Source of the DNA: Strigamia acuminata
Taxonomy: Eukaryota; Arthropoda; Chilopoda; Geophilomorpha; Linotaeniidae
Reading direction: 5' to 3'
Assembly: GCA_949358305.1 (NCBI GenBank)
Contig: OX442320.1
Location: 10,494,259 to 10,558,258, forward strand
DNA: 64,000 nucleotides
Shown in pieces: positions 22,612 through 33,292 of this stretch; within the stretch, counting starts at the first letter, position 1; each line of letters starts with the position of its first letter. The notes beneath the pieces were generated by a model. It ran no database searches. It worked only from the letters and a program-made list of their open reading frames with translations, and was not told the origin of the DNA. Made by a program: the position numbers and the translations under genes.

Positions 22612-23272
22612 GGTTCACACTTGTGTTCACACTAGACGCGACGCAACGCAAGGAAAAATTAGTCAAACGCAACGCAGAGTCTGTTTACACTGGTTTGAAC
22701 GGAGCTGAAACAACTGATGTTGCGTCTGGCCAATCAGATGGGTTCAATGAAACCTGGAATTGGATCTAGTTCTAGAACTATTTCCAGAATCCGAAAATGG
22801 CAGTCTGTTTCCATGTGTCAAAGTTTCGCAAACCAGACGTGAATCAACGAGAGTTGGAGTCGATCGTGATTGGTTGGCCGCAAGACCTTTCCTTATCGGC
22901 TGCTTTTTACAACTTGGAGTTGTAGCAGGAAATGGCGTCAACGTCAGTGTCGTGCATTGGCGTAAAAACCGTACCCGTTACCCGCCCGTTACCCGTCTTC
23001 AAAAAAATTCTCTACCCATACCCGCCCGTACCCGAATGCAAACGCGATCACAACATCACGTGTGCTTACTGATCGATTTTGATGAAATCATCGATCGCAA
23101 AAACATTAAGTATGTACAGCACAACAACGCGTACCCGTGAGACCTGTACGGGTACGGGTACCCAATGCACAACACGGGTCAACGTCAAGAATTATTGGAC
23201 GCAAGCAGCTTGCGTTGCGTCAGTTTTCTTGCGTTGCGTCTAGTGTGAACACAAGTGTGAACCTAGGTTTAG
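22612..23272. mobile_element. TIR DNA transposon remnant (about 660 bp)
   Basis: Long terminal inverted repeats: left CTAGGTTCACACTTGTGTTC...GCAACGCAAGG, right CTTGCGTTGCG...AACACAAGTGTGAACCTAG, identical over about 30 bases. No transposase frame survives. A second inverted-repeat element sits inside it. A related fragment (GAGACACACTAGGCGCAATG) is near 57232. Confidence 0.85.
22954..23172. mobile_element. Nested small element with GTGCATTGG termini
   Basis: Inside the larger TIR element, GTGCATTGG...TACCCGTTACCCG is mirrored by CGGGTACGGGTACCCAATGCAC. The sequence GTCAACGTCA occurs just outside both ends (22938 and 23178), compatible with a duplicated target. Confidence 0.6.
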
Positions 23273-23342
23273 GCACAATAATAGAAGTAATACTGGGATG
23301 CGCAAGAAGACTTTCGTAGTGTCGTTAAGTGTATATTCTATA

Positions 23343-23860
23343 CAGTCGAACCTCGTTATAACATGATGATATCGAAGGATTTAAGGGATTAAACTTTAAG
23401 TGCGCCTCTGATAAATTATCTTTAAGAAAACTTGATTGTAATTTTCATCCAATGTCAAATCAAGATTATTTTGATGCGTTGTCGGAGGACTCATAGGCAT
23501 TGGGATCCAGAATACAATCGACCCTCGTTACAACGAATCACAAAGGATCCGAGAATTCAGTTCGTTATAACGAAAGTTTGTTATATCAAAAAATTTTAAC
23601 ATGGTGTTCTATGGCCAACCAACTGGCCAAGCATATTGTGAGTTTCTATGATGACATTTATGTATGAGCGCCACCTACCGCACTGTGTTAATACCGTAAA
23701 TAAATTTTTACGGAAACATTTCCGGTTTTTCGCTAACGTTGTCTCAATTCACCACAACCACTTCAATCCTTCGATATTCATCAAGTTATGGGCCATAACC
23801 TGATGAGTTTTTTTTAACTATCCGTTTTAACGAGAAATTCGTTATAACAAGGTTCGACTG
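23343..23860. mobile_element. pogo/Tigger-like MITE
   Basis: Ends CAGTCGAACCTCGTTATAAC and GTTATAACAAGGTTCGACTG are inverted. The left end is preceded by TA, the target used by pogo/Tc1-mariner elements. A second, internal pair around 23517-23570 (CTCGTTACAACGAATC, GTTCGTTATAACGAA) suggests a nested or rearranged copy. Confidence 0.8.
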
Positions 23861-24592
23861 CATTTCGTGCAAATAAATAGCGGCCCTGAAAAAGGATTGG
23901 GAGGAAGAAAGGTTCTCGGCGTTTTTACACCAGAAGAGAAAGTTATTTGAATCACCCTGTGGTTTCACAAACTGCCACCGGATGGTGCTGAATGAAAATC
24001 AAATGTATTATTTCCATTCAGTTATGGGAATTTTTAAAAATATTACTTTAAACCTAAAAGCTAAAAAAGAAATTAAGGCACAAAAAAATGCATTTTTCAC
24101 ATTAGATAACTTGATCTAAAATTACAATTTTTAGGGCCTGTAAAAGAGAAATGGCTGTTAATAAGTTTCCAAACCTTAGCAACAGATGGCTCCACTTGTC
24201 CATCTTTGATCCATGCACAACTTCTGCTTTTGGTTCCAAGGTGGCTCTAGTGCAGTGCACACAGTAATTAAAGGATTAGTAGATAAATCACTTGAGCAAA
24301 CAAATTCACTTTTCAAAACTTCTAATCCACTTTGGACTAATCAAACACAAAACACTTTACCAAGAATGCACCAATGGGATTTCCTAAATAAACAATACCA
24401 GGTCATCTCCAAGCTGTTCAAAAAAATGAGTATTAATTGCACTTCCAGATATCAATAACCATCAAAGTCCAAACTCTTTATCATATCACACAAGATTCTC
24501 CACATTCACATACATACCAATTTATTAACAAGGTCATTGCAACAATGTGTACTAAAAACCAGCACCTTTATAATATACAATACAATCAAAAA
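23861..24592. other. Intergenic, no gene recognised
   Basis: AT-rich sequence between a MITE and the oxygenase 3' end. Short open frames have no recognisable domain. It probably includes the oxygenase 3' UTR next to 24593. Confidence 0.4.
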
Positions 24593-27500
24593 TCATTCTT
24601 CTACTGTAGGTTGTGTTTGATCAGTAGAAGGTATGGGAAAATATCTGCCATGGAACAATGGTGGCAGTGGAATTCCATGAGCAACAAGTCTAGTCACTTC
24701 GGTTAAATTTTTAGCATCAAATATTCTCAGAGAGTCTGCAATGTCATCTTTAAAAGAGATGGCAATGGCCAATACCAAACCTAATTGGCAAAACAGTAAA
24801 CAAGAATTGTTATGCCCAATCTCCTGGGAGTATTGATTAACTCATACCATCATCTTCGCTGCAAGCGAATGGGTGAGCGACAAATACGGGTTCCAGGAAT
24901 GTCATTTCTTCGCTCGCTTTGCACATTTTGTATTTTTTTGTCTGAACATTCAACTTGACAAGCTGGAAACAAGTTTGCAATTCAGTTTCTAACAAGCACC
25001 CAAACAAGCAAAACACTATTTCAGTGACCAAATACATATCCAGGGCCAGATTTACCATTAGGCTAAGGCAGGGGTCGACAACCTTTTGAGACGGAAGAGC
25101 CAAAAGTTACAATTTACAAAATTTCCCAGTTTTTGTTTCAATATTATGGTATTTGATTAGGATTAGGTATATAAATTTGATTTTTTTGTTGCAGTATAAT
25201 ATTTTTTATGAGTTTTGAAAATAAAATACTATAATCATTAATATTTGCGCATGGAACTGGAGAGCCGCATCTTGACATCGAAAGAGCCGCAGGTTGCCAA
25301 CCCCGGGGTTAAGGACTATGCAGTGCAGGACCCAGAGGTGGCACTGGTGTATGTCTTTATGAAACTGATAGTTGGGTCATCAAGTGTTGTCTGTTGAAAG
25401 CAAACCTGGACGAACTGTCTTTAATCACTGAAACACAAGTCACATACATTCCCAAAATGATGAGATAGCCATAAAACACCAAGTGGAGTGTATGCGCTGT
25501 GTGGGATAACCATTGCTTACCGCATTCTTGTATATGTCCTCAAAAATCAATCCTGTCGCATAAACGTATTTGTATTTCTTGCCAATGTAAGCATAATTAA
25601 TCTGTGGCATATCAAAACCCGGAGGTCCAAGACTTTCTGGCTGAATGATTATAGTCCTGTTAGACAACTTAGCCTTTGCATTACAACCCTCCAGTTTAAC
25701 TAAATTTTCTCCACTCCTGCACTTCACTTCCTGAATTGACATAAAAATCCAAATATGAGTTAAGTCCAGTTGCCTTACTTTAATATCCGGATTAGTTTAC
25801 TTTAGCGACAATGCAGTTAGGTTAGTTTAGGTTAAATTAGATTAGGTTGAAAAACGGCGTCGCTAAAGTGAACTATATCCGTAACATCTGTTTAATGGTT
25901 GACACTTACCTTAACAGTTTTAAATGTGGGCAAAACAAATCTTTGAGCTTGCGGTATCGAGAGTTTGTCAAACTGCGACGAATGTAAGTCGTTAAGATAA
26001 ATGTTATTTACAAGATCTGAATTTGGATAAGTAACCAGATCAACTATAATATGCCCATTGTCTTCATAAGCATTAATGTGGTTGATAGCAAAATGGGAGA
26101 CAGAAGTAATGAACTTGGTCTTCCAAACTGCACCGGTCTGTTTTTCAATCACACAAAACCGGTTCTAAAATCACAAATCCAAAACTAGCATTAAAGAATT
26201 AAACAAACATTGGAGATTGTGTATACCTTTTCAGCAGAATACCATTCCAAGCTGTCTTTAAAACTGCAATCCCTAATCTCAGACCTTATAAAGCTCAATC
26301 CAATTTTGGTTTCCAATACTAAAGGTTGCTCAATGAAAATGATGTAGTTCTTTGTAATGGAGAAGCTGTGAACGTAAGAAAATTTTCTTTTCCTGCCAAA
26401 TGGAAGTTGACAGAGTGTTGATCCACTTGATATTGTATTGCTGACATCTAAATTCAGAACCAATCAAACGTTAAACATCCTTCTTGCAGGTGGAAACACA
26501 AGGAAGCGGTTAAAATTCCAAAGCTTGCTAGTACAAGTTTAAAGAGGGAGTCATTTACAAACTCAAGCTAGCTGGCTGCCGGTATTCCCGCCAAAATCTC
26601 CTCCAAGAATTTCCTCACGATTCTGATTGGCTGTCAAAGTCACATGACCAAAACACCAGCAAGTTTGAAGCTGGTAAATCAAACTCGGTTTGATCGGAGC
26701 GAGCGAGTACAAGCTCGCTTCAAAACAAAGCTTTGAATAAAAACGCAAGCTTGTGTTTGCTCAAGCGGGCGAGTTTTTAGCTGCTTTTTCAAGATAAAAG
26801 CAAGCTTTTAAATTTTACCCGCTCCCTTGTGTTTCCACCTTAAGCAGAGCTCAATTTGCACCATTTTGGTGGTGCCTTGTGGGAATGCCCAAAAAAGACC
26901 TTTTTGGACATTTGTGCCCACTTGGTTTCTTACCTTCGTCTACTAGGGAATTAGTGGGAGGGAATTTAATCACAAAATATTTCAATTTGGTAAAGGAAAT
27001 TCCAATGGTGTATGTAATTCCATCATCATCTGTCAGAGGTTTTGATGTGAACATGTGAACTGGAAAAAACTTATTTAAATCTGCCTAAAAAATTTAAAAA
27101 AAAAATTAATTTTTTCTTAAGCTGAAATTTATAATCCAGGTGCAATTAAGTTGCTTCATTAATTGTAAGCTTCACACCGTTTCTATGGTTTCAAGTGTTA
27201 TAGGATCAATTTTGTGAATATAATGATTTTCTGTTGCTGAGTAAGTGTTGCCTTGAAGCTGATACACATTTAAGATGCTATTTTCCAATAATTCTGGGAT
27301 GGCAAACTTCGATAAAAACCTGGAAGCAAATTCATGACAAATTGTACATTTGAACAACTTTCTTTTTTTGCTCCACTAAGGGGTATCATTAAAATGTACA
27401 CGATTCTGTAATTCTGTTTCTGCATTAATCACAAAATCAATCATTTTTGATGCCGTCAAATTCAATCACAGCAACATTTTCACACAAGTTTGGCCGACTA

Positions 27501-29756
27501 CTCTGCAGTTGTTTCTTGGTTTAGTACCAGTGGTTCCCAAACTTTTTCAGTCCCAAACTTTTTCAGTCCCCAACACACAGGGCCGTCTTAACACTTTTAA
27601 GCGCCCTGGGCTTAAAAAAATCAGGCACCCCGTGCCCTTTGTCGTAATTAAAAAGAAATCATTTTTATATTTACAAGTTCACAGGCCTGTTCCTAGGGTA
27701 TGCTTGTAGTGCGCTCGTGTTTTTTTGGGCATGCTGGCACCCCTCTCCCTCAACGCTCTCCAAAAGAAGTACTGGTAAACATTTTTGTGAAAAATAAATT
27801 CGGACCAAAAAATGCATTTTTGAACCATGAAAATGCATCTTTCAAAAAAAAATGCCACCCAGGGTAGCGCCTCCTGACCTGTGACGCCCATGTGTTTTAC
27901 ACATTATCAACAATGAGTAGAAACGGGTTCAGTTTATATTTGAACACTCATGAAGACTCTTTATAGGAGGCGCCTGAAACACCTCTCTGCCCGGCGCCCC
28001 TGGGCTGCAGTCCGGTTAGCCCAATAGTAAAGGTGGGGCTGGTGCAGTGCCAAGTTGGTGAATTGGTGCACTTATTTATAAGTAGTTAAGTGAGAATTAT
28101 CACAAACAATTTATTGATAGGATCAATCAGTGAGATGGATGAGCCTGTTAGTCACTACAGATTCTTTCAATATTTTCTAATATTGGAATATTTTGCAGAG
28201 CCTCTGTAGGCCAGTCTTGGAAGCACAGTTTTGGAACCACTGGGCAGCTACTACAAACTCAGAAATACTTCAGTGCATTGCGAATTACTTGAAATAGCCG
28301 TTTAGATCACGCTTGTCCGCCTCCATTTTGTTTTGGGTTCGACAAGTGTCAAAATCATTTGCTAAAATTGCTTGATTTTGCGATTTTGCATTTTTCCTCT
28401 TTTGCGTTTGCACAATTACGAACATGATTGGTGCAACTGATATCACGTGACAAATCCAAAAGTGCAAAATTGTTAAAATTACAAAATTATAAAATAGCTT
28501 CCATTAATAAAACCCCTTACTCCAATATACCTGGAAATTGTGTTTTTACATACTTCAGGATGAGTCTTTGAACAAAAGCGCTTAAACGACTCACTTTCTA
28601 AGTACTTGCAGTGGTAGGTCACCTGGCCGTTTGTAAACACAAAATTGTGCAGCAGCGGGAATTCTTCAAAATTGTCCGAAACAAAATTGTAATGTCCAGG
28701 GCCACTCCGCAAAAAAACACCGGACAACCACTTCGGCACTTCTCCTACTGATAACAACGATAATGATAATACAGTCGAACTTCTTTATAACGAATCGTAA
28801 GGGATCCGAAAAATCTGCTTTTGATTTTTGCGGTCTTTAATGATGGTTTTTGGCTGTTTTTGTTGTCATTTCATTTATAGAAACAGTAAAACCTAATATT
28901 TATTGACAACGATGGTAATTTTTGTTTGAATTGAATAATAATAGTTGTTAACTTCCATCTTAAATAAATAATAACAATAATACTAAAAGTTGAATTTTCT
29001 TATTGAAATTTATAATTTATGTGCAGAAAATCGCTGAGTATTGAAAAAAACCACCAAAATCCACTTTTTTGGGTCAGAAAAAATGATTAAAGAGCAAAGG
29101 TTAATAGTTTTTTCATTCTAGTAACCTAGAAGCTTCAATTTCGTCTTTTTGTCCACAATTTTTTACTCCTCCAACGGTCAACAAAAAAATAAATAAATAT
29201 TTTCTGACCTTATTTAACAAACAACAAAAAAAAACTTTTTTTCTCTCTCTCTTGTTTTGTTCAAAAGCCAACACAGAAAGATGATAAAACATTAAATAAA
29301 AATCACCCTTTCTCAAGTGTACCACTGACCCACTTCCTTTTTTTTAAGCACTTACTTGACCTTCACCGTGCAAAACAAAAAAAAAAATAATACAAATATT
29401 GAGGTTAGTTGACCCAGAGAAAATGAGGCCTAAACTGAATTTCCAAACTTTCACCAATGTCAGAGATTCATTTTCCTAAATCACTTGCAAAAATATCAAA
29501 AATTAATTTTTTAAATATTAAAAAAAAAATAAAAATATTATTTCTATTTCATTTTCTTCGTATTATATTTGTCAGTGTTTTTGAGGATAAAAAACAAACA
29601 ATTTGTTGCAATGAAGTGATTTCAAGGGGTTGCAATCTTGCAATTTTGAGCTAGAGAGACGTAACAAGAGAATAAGTGCATCATCCTACCTTCTATTTCT
29701 AATATTACTGGATTCGATTTCCCATCAAGTGATCGACTGAAATCACCAGTAGCCAT
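24593..29756 (-). CDS. Carotenoid-oxygenase (RPE65/BCO/NinaB family) homologue with altered iron site, 521 aa
   Basis: Exons in transcript order: 29690-29756, 28531-28747, 27178-27319, 26934-27084, 26227-26447, 25910-26164, 25521-25730, 24848-24962, 24593-24780. Every junction is GT-AG and in frame, and the length fits the family (500-560 aa). Motifs: GEVPKWLSGVFLRSGPG, TENHYIHKIDP, KFSYVHSF, NHINAYEDNG, EPVFVAHPFA, DAKNLTEV and FHGRYF. Family members cleave or isomerise carotenoids/retinoids using Fe(II) held by four histidines. Here His219 (SYVHSF) and His503 (FHGRYF) are kept. The HPH position reads Lys-Pro-Leu (Leu159), and the first His of the HHIN motif is Asn294. Catalysis by the usual mechanism is therefore doubtful. 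The short first exon was chosen because it supplies an ATG, a good donor and the exact phase. Introns carry several MITEs. Confidence 0.9.
25069..25306. mobile_element. hAT MITE in an oxygenase intron
   Basis: Starts CAGGGGTCGACAACC and ends GGTTGCCAACCCCGG, flanked by near-identical 8-bp repeats GGCTAAGG (25061-25068) and GGTTAAGG (25307-25314). Inner AAGAGCC boxes match the copy at 44379-44541. Confidence 0.85.
25785..25882. mobile_element. Very short MITE, CGGAT...TTTAGCGAC termini
   Basis: About 98 bases with inverted ends: CGGATTAGTTTACTTTAGCG and GTCGCTAAAGTGAACTATAT. The GTCGCTAAAGTGAAC end recurs near 35148, 48040 and 57452. Confidence 0.75.
26488..26841. mobile_element. TIR MITE in an oxygenase intron
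   Basis: Left end AGGTGGAAACACAAGGAAGC is mirrored at the right by CTCCCTTGTGTTTCCACCTT, enclosing about 350 bases without an open frame of note. Confidence 0.8.
27528..28240. mobile_element. hAT-like remnants in an oxygenase intron
   Basis: CAGTGGTTCCCAAACTTTTT on the left and TTTTGGAACCACTGG on the right look like hAT termini. CAGGGCCGTCTTAACAC at 27578 looks like a second nested hAT end. Target duplications are not clear. Confidence 0.55.
28774..28815. mobile_element. pogo-like MITE end fragment
   Basis: ACAGTCGAACTTCTTTATAAC matches the left end of the 23343-23860 element, but no right end is found nearby. Confidence 0.55.
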
Positions 29757-29999
29757 GAGCAAAAGCAGCTCTTCAAAGCTGATAGTAGTTCCTTATAATG
29801 TGTGTGTATAAAATGTTATGGGTGATACGCCATCTGGTGGTCATTAGGCAAACTAGGAACAGTTTTTTTTTTTATGTCGAATTAAAAAAATAATAGAATT
29901 CTCAGGCTGAACTTGTGAGAATTGAAGTTGCACTCAATTAGTTTAAGAGTGATATAAATGAAATAAAAATTGAATTGAAGCTAAGAGCTTTGCATGACA

Positions 30000-30215
30000 G
30001 AATGGATGGCTGATTTAGGTGTAAAAACAAATTTTAGACGCAAAAATGGATTTTTAGAAATTAAAAATGAATATTTAGGACACAAAAATACATTTTTAAG
30101 ATGCAGATGCGCATTTTTAAGGTGCAAAACTGCATTTCTAGGTACAAAGATAAGTTTCTGAAATATAAAAATGAGTTTTAAGCTCAATAATGCATTTCTT
30201 TAAGGGAAAAAATGC
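30000..30215. repeat. Degenerate AAAATGCATTTTTAGG repeats
   Basis: Seven to eight loosely spaced copies of an A-tract, TGCAT, T-tract palindrome with a 27-30-base period, similar to repeats at 21040-21660, 27795-27850 and 51530-51830. Confidence 0.7.
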
Positions 30216-30561
30216 ATCGTCGCAGATATTTTCAGTACAATTTTATTGTAATGTGATATTCTTTCGTAATAGCGCCACATGGTGCTCAGCGACTTTAACG
30301 TTAAAACAAAATTGTAACGGTACTTCCGTAGTAACCCTTATACGGTATGGTCTCATTTCGTGTCTCTCCTCCCACATCACATTTTTGGTTGCATGAAGTG
30401 CAATTTGGAAACAATCTATTTTTATAAATGTCATGTGTTATGATTTCTTCCCGCTTGGTGTATGCACCAGTTAAGCCGCCTATCGATCTCTATCGATTTT
30501 AAAATGAAATAATAAAATCAAAGAAAAATCGATTATCTGCCAATTATCGCGTATATTCACA

Positions 30562-30815
30562 CGTTAAACTCGTATTGTAACACGTAAAACTCGTATTGTA
30601 ACACGTAAAACTCGTATTGTAACACGTAAAACTCGTATTGTAACACGTAAAACTCGTATTGTAACACGTAAAACTCGTATTGTAACACGTAAAACTCGTA
30701 TTGTAACACGTAAAACTCGTATTGTAACACGTAAAACTCGTATTGTAACACGTAAAACTCGTATTGTAACACGTAAAACTCGTATTGTAACACGTAAAAC
30801 TCGTATTTTAACACG
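30562..30815. repeat. 21-bp tandem repeat, about 12 copies
   Basis: Near-perfect units of AACACGTAAAACTCGTATTG plus one base. The minus-strand open frame (Tyr-Glu-Phe-Tyr-Val-Leu-Gln repeats) is an artefact of the period being a multiple of 3. Confidence 0.96.
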
Positions 30816-31433
30816 CTAATTGGCTAAAACTCTTATTTTAGCATGAAAACGGTAAAATAAATTTAATTTACGACGAAATAAACCAACCTGTGTGATTTCA
30901 ATGCATTAAAACTAGTTTACCTTTGAATATAAGTGTCTTAACCAATTTCGTCGATCATTTCTGACGGATGTTTCTGTCTGTGAGAAAAAAAAATTTGCGA
31001 TTTTAATCTTAAAAAAAAAATTAAAAAAAAAACATCCTCCTTAAAAGTAATTTACTAGAACTTTTTCAACAACTACATCGATGTACCATACTTGCACATA
31101 GAAATAAACAAATGAAACGTGTCAAAACAAAACAAAACGAGATATATATCGAACAACCCAATATGGCGCCTGCTTGAACAAAATTAAAAAAAAAAAAAAA
31201 AAAAAAAACATTAATTAAGCGTTATTGTACATCGTTGCAGTTTAACATTAGAAAAATTGTATCAACATCAATCTACAAGTGTCAAACAAATAAAATGAGT
31301 AAAATAATTAATTCATCTTGCCAGCACAGCAATTTTCTTTTTTTTAAATTAAATAAAAAATTCACAACTCAACATCGCACAAATTTGATACTTAGTCCAT
31401 TTTTAACCGCTTAAATTCTCACTTTTTATACTT

Positions 31434-33292
31434 TCAAAACGTCGTGTTCGTGTCGCATTCCATTGAAATTGATCGTTCGACCTGCGTGCCCAAACTGCTG
31501 GCAAGATTCGCGGATCTAGAAGCGTTTTCTAGTCGTTTTTGGTGATAATCGGTCGCGTATTGCTGTATTCGGCTGCTAAGAAACACCGCTCGTTCCCGTT
31601 TTCGGAGCATTAATTCGCTCGGGTTGAGCCATTTGTGTTCCAAACATTCGTCCGTTGTTAATCGTTTGCTAAAACCGACAAATAAACACTTAAAACCCTA
31701 AAACTGCGCCAAAAACGCCGCCATCTTTAGAAATTAGTTTTGATTTTTCTCGGTAGATGACTCCGAAAAATACGGAGTCATCTATCGGTAAAAATGTGCA
31801 CTCACAATGGCGTTTTCTTAAATATCTGCATCAAGAATCGTGTTGCTTCGGGAGTTATCTCTTTGTGGAGATTTTCGAAACGATATCGAACAAAATTGAT
31901 GTTTTCTTTCGTCTCCGTGTCGTCGTTGCCCAAAAACGGCGACGAACCGCTCAACCTACATTTATAAACCAAACACAAAAAGGGCACAAATTATAAAAAA
32001 TTCTCTTTTTCCTCAAATAAAATGTTACAAGAACTCACAAAACATAAGCTAGAACTCCAACGGACCATACATCAGCTTGGAAATTAATTTCAGCGTTTGA
32101 AACGACTTCCGGAGCTGCAAAAAATCACTTTTACAACTAACGAAGGCCAAATTATGACCTTACTATACCATGTTTTAATGATTAGACCCCGGATAAATGC
32201 ATAAATGCATACTTCATATGTATTTTGCATATTTGGCCGAATTTGGTTTATATTGCATATTTTTCGAAAATCGAAAAATAAATGCATATATTGCCATTTT
32301 TCCGGAAAAAAAAGGCGATTTATGTCTCTTTTTAACGATACGTAACATGTACAGAGTACGTATCAATTTTTGCCTTTTTTTAAAGACGTTCGGAAAACTG
32401 AGGATTTCGCCAAAAACAGACACCAGGGGAAGTCATTAAATAAGTGTCTGGAAAAAGTTTTAGAATACTGGTATAAACAAATAAAAAAATAGAAAAAAAT
32501 GAATTGTAATTACTAATTTTTGTTCATTTACATCAAAAACACTTTGAAATGGCATTAAGTTGTTATTTAGCACCTGATTTCACTCGAATAAATTTTTTTA
32601 TTTTGCATATTTCAATTTTTTTTTAGCATATATTGGAATTTTTGGTGCATATTATATGCGCATTTAACGAAATTTATTTTGCATACATATCCGGGGTCTA
32701 TTAATGATGAAAACGTCATCTAAACATTTAAACTAACATTTTTGCAACGTTTTCATCATCAAACATGGTGAACGTGAACTTCGTTCGGATAATCGGCAAA
32801 ATTATTGGAAAATTACCGCGATAATCCATGAGACCGGCTTGCGTCGTTAACATTATCGTTCCGTTTCGTGGCACCCGCTGCGCACTTGCCAAGTCCACTA
32901 ATTTAATCTGCACCAACTGAAGTGAATTCATAACAATGTTGTCGGGTTGAATGTTCAAATGTACAATTTGTCGGAAGTGGAGGTACTCTAAAGCGTCGAA
33001 TAACTGACTTAGGATTTTTGTAACTGTTTCTTCGTTGTACTGGTGACGGGAAGTGAGATATGTCAACACGTCATAACCGTGTAGTTTTTCCATGATTAAA
33101 ACATAGTTTGTGTTGTGCAAGAATGCTGCGTGCAGACTCGCGATTCGTTGGTGGTTTATCGATGCTAGAATGGCGAATTCGTGTTTTGCTGCGGCTTCGT
33201 TATCCGGCGAACCGTCGATGACTTTGGCGGCGTAAAACTTGTCCCCGGTTTCACTTTTGCAACAACATTTAAGCACAACTGAAAACTGACCC
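31434..33292 (-). other. Unc-89: Unc-89 kinase domain 2 (predicted pseudokinase) and C-terminus
   Basis: Exons 32817-33292, 32039-32114, 31806-31955, 31434-31668. RGQFSVV loop, AAKVID lysine, and the APE and DVWSVG motifs are kept. HRD reads His-Leu-Asn (32953-32961) and DFG reads Asp-Leu-Ala (32887-32895). It ends [12 protein letters not shown]-like ([13 protein letters not shown]) plus about 40 residues. Confidence 0.92.

Larger units (their letters stand above)
29757..31433. other. Intergenic between oxygenase 5' end and Unc-89 3' end
   Basis: Contains no recognisable gene. It holds AAAATGCATTTTTA-type degenerate repeats (30000-30215), the 21-bp array at 30565-30815 and several A-runs. 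It should contain the oxygenase promoter and the Unc-89 3' UTR, but I cannot delimit either. Confidence 0.45.

Noticed and set aside
28748-28757. Start of the oxygenase at 28757
   Set aside because: That frame begins with TTG inside the intron. A proper acceptor at 28748 and an upstream ATG exon at 29690-29756 with matching phase give a better start.
30557-30814. 85-codon frame with a seven-residue repeat (YEFYVLQ)
   Set aside because: A direct translation of a 21-bp tandem repeat with no start context, splice support or unique sequence.
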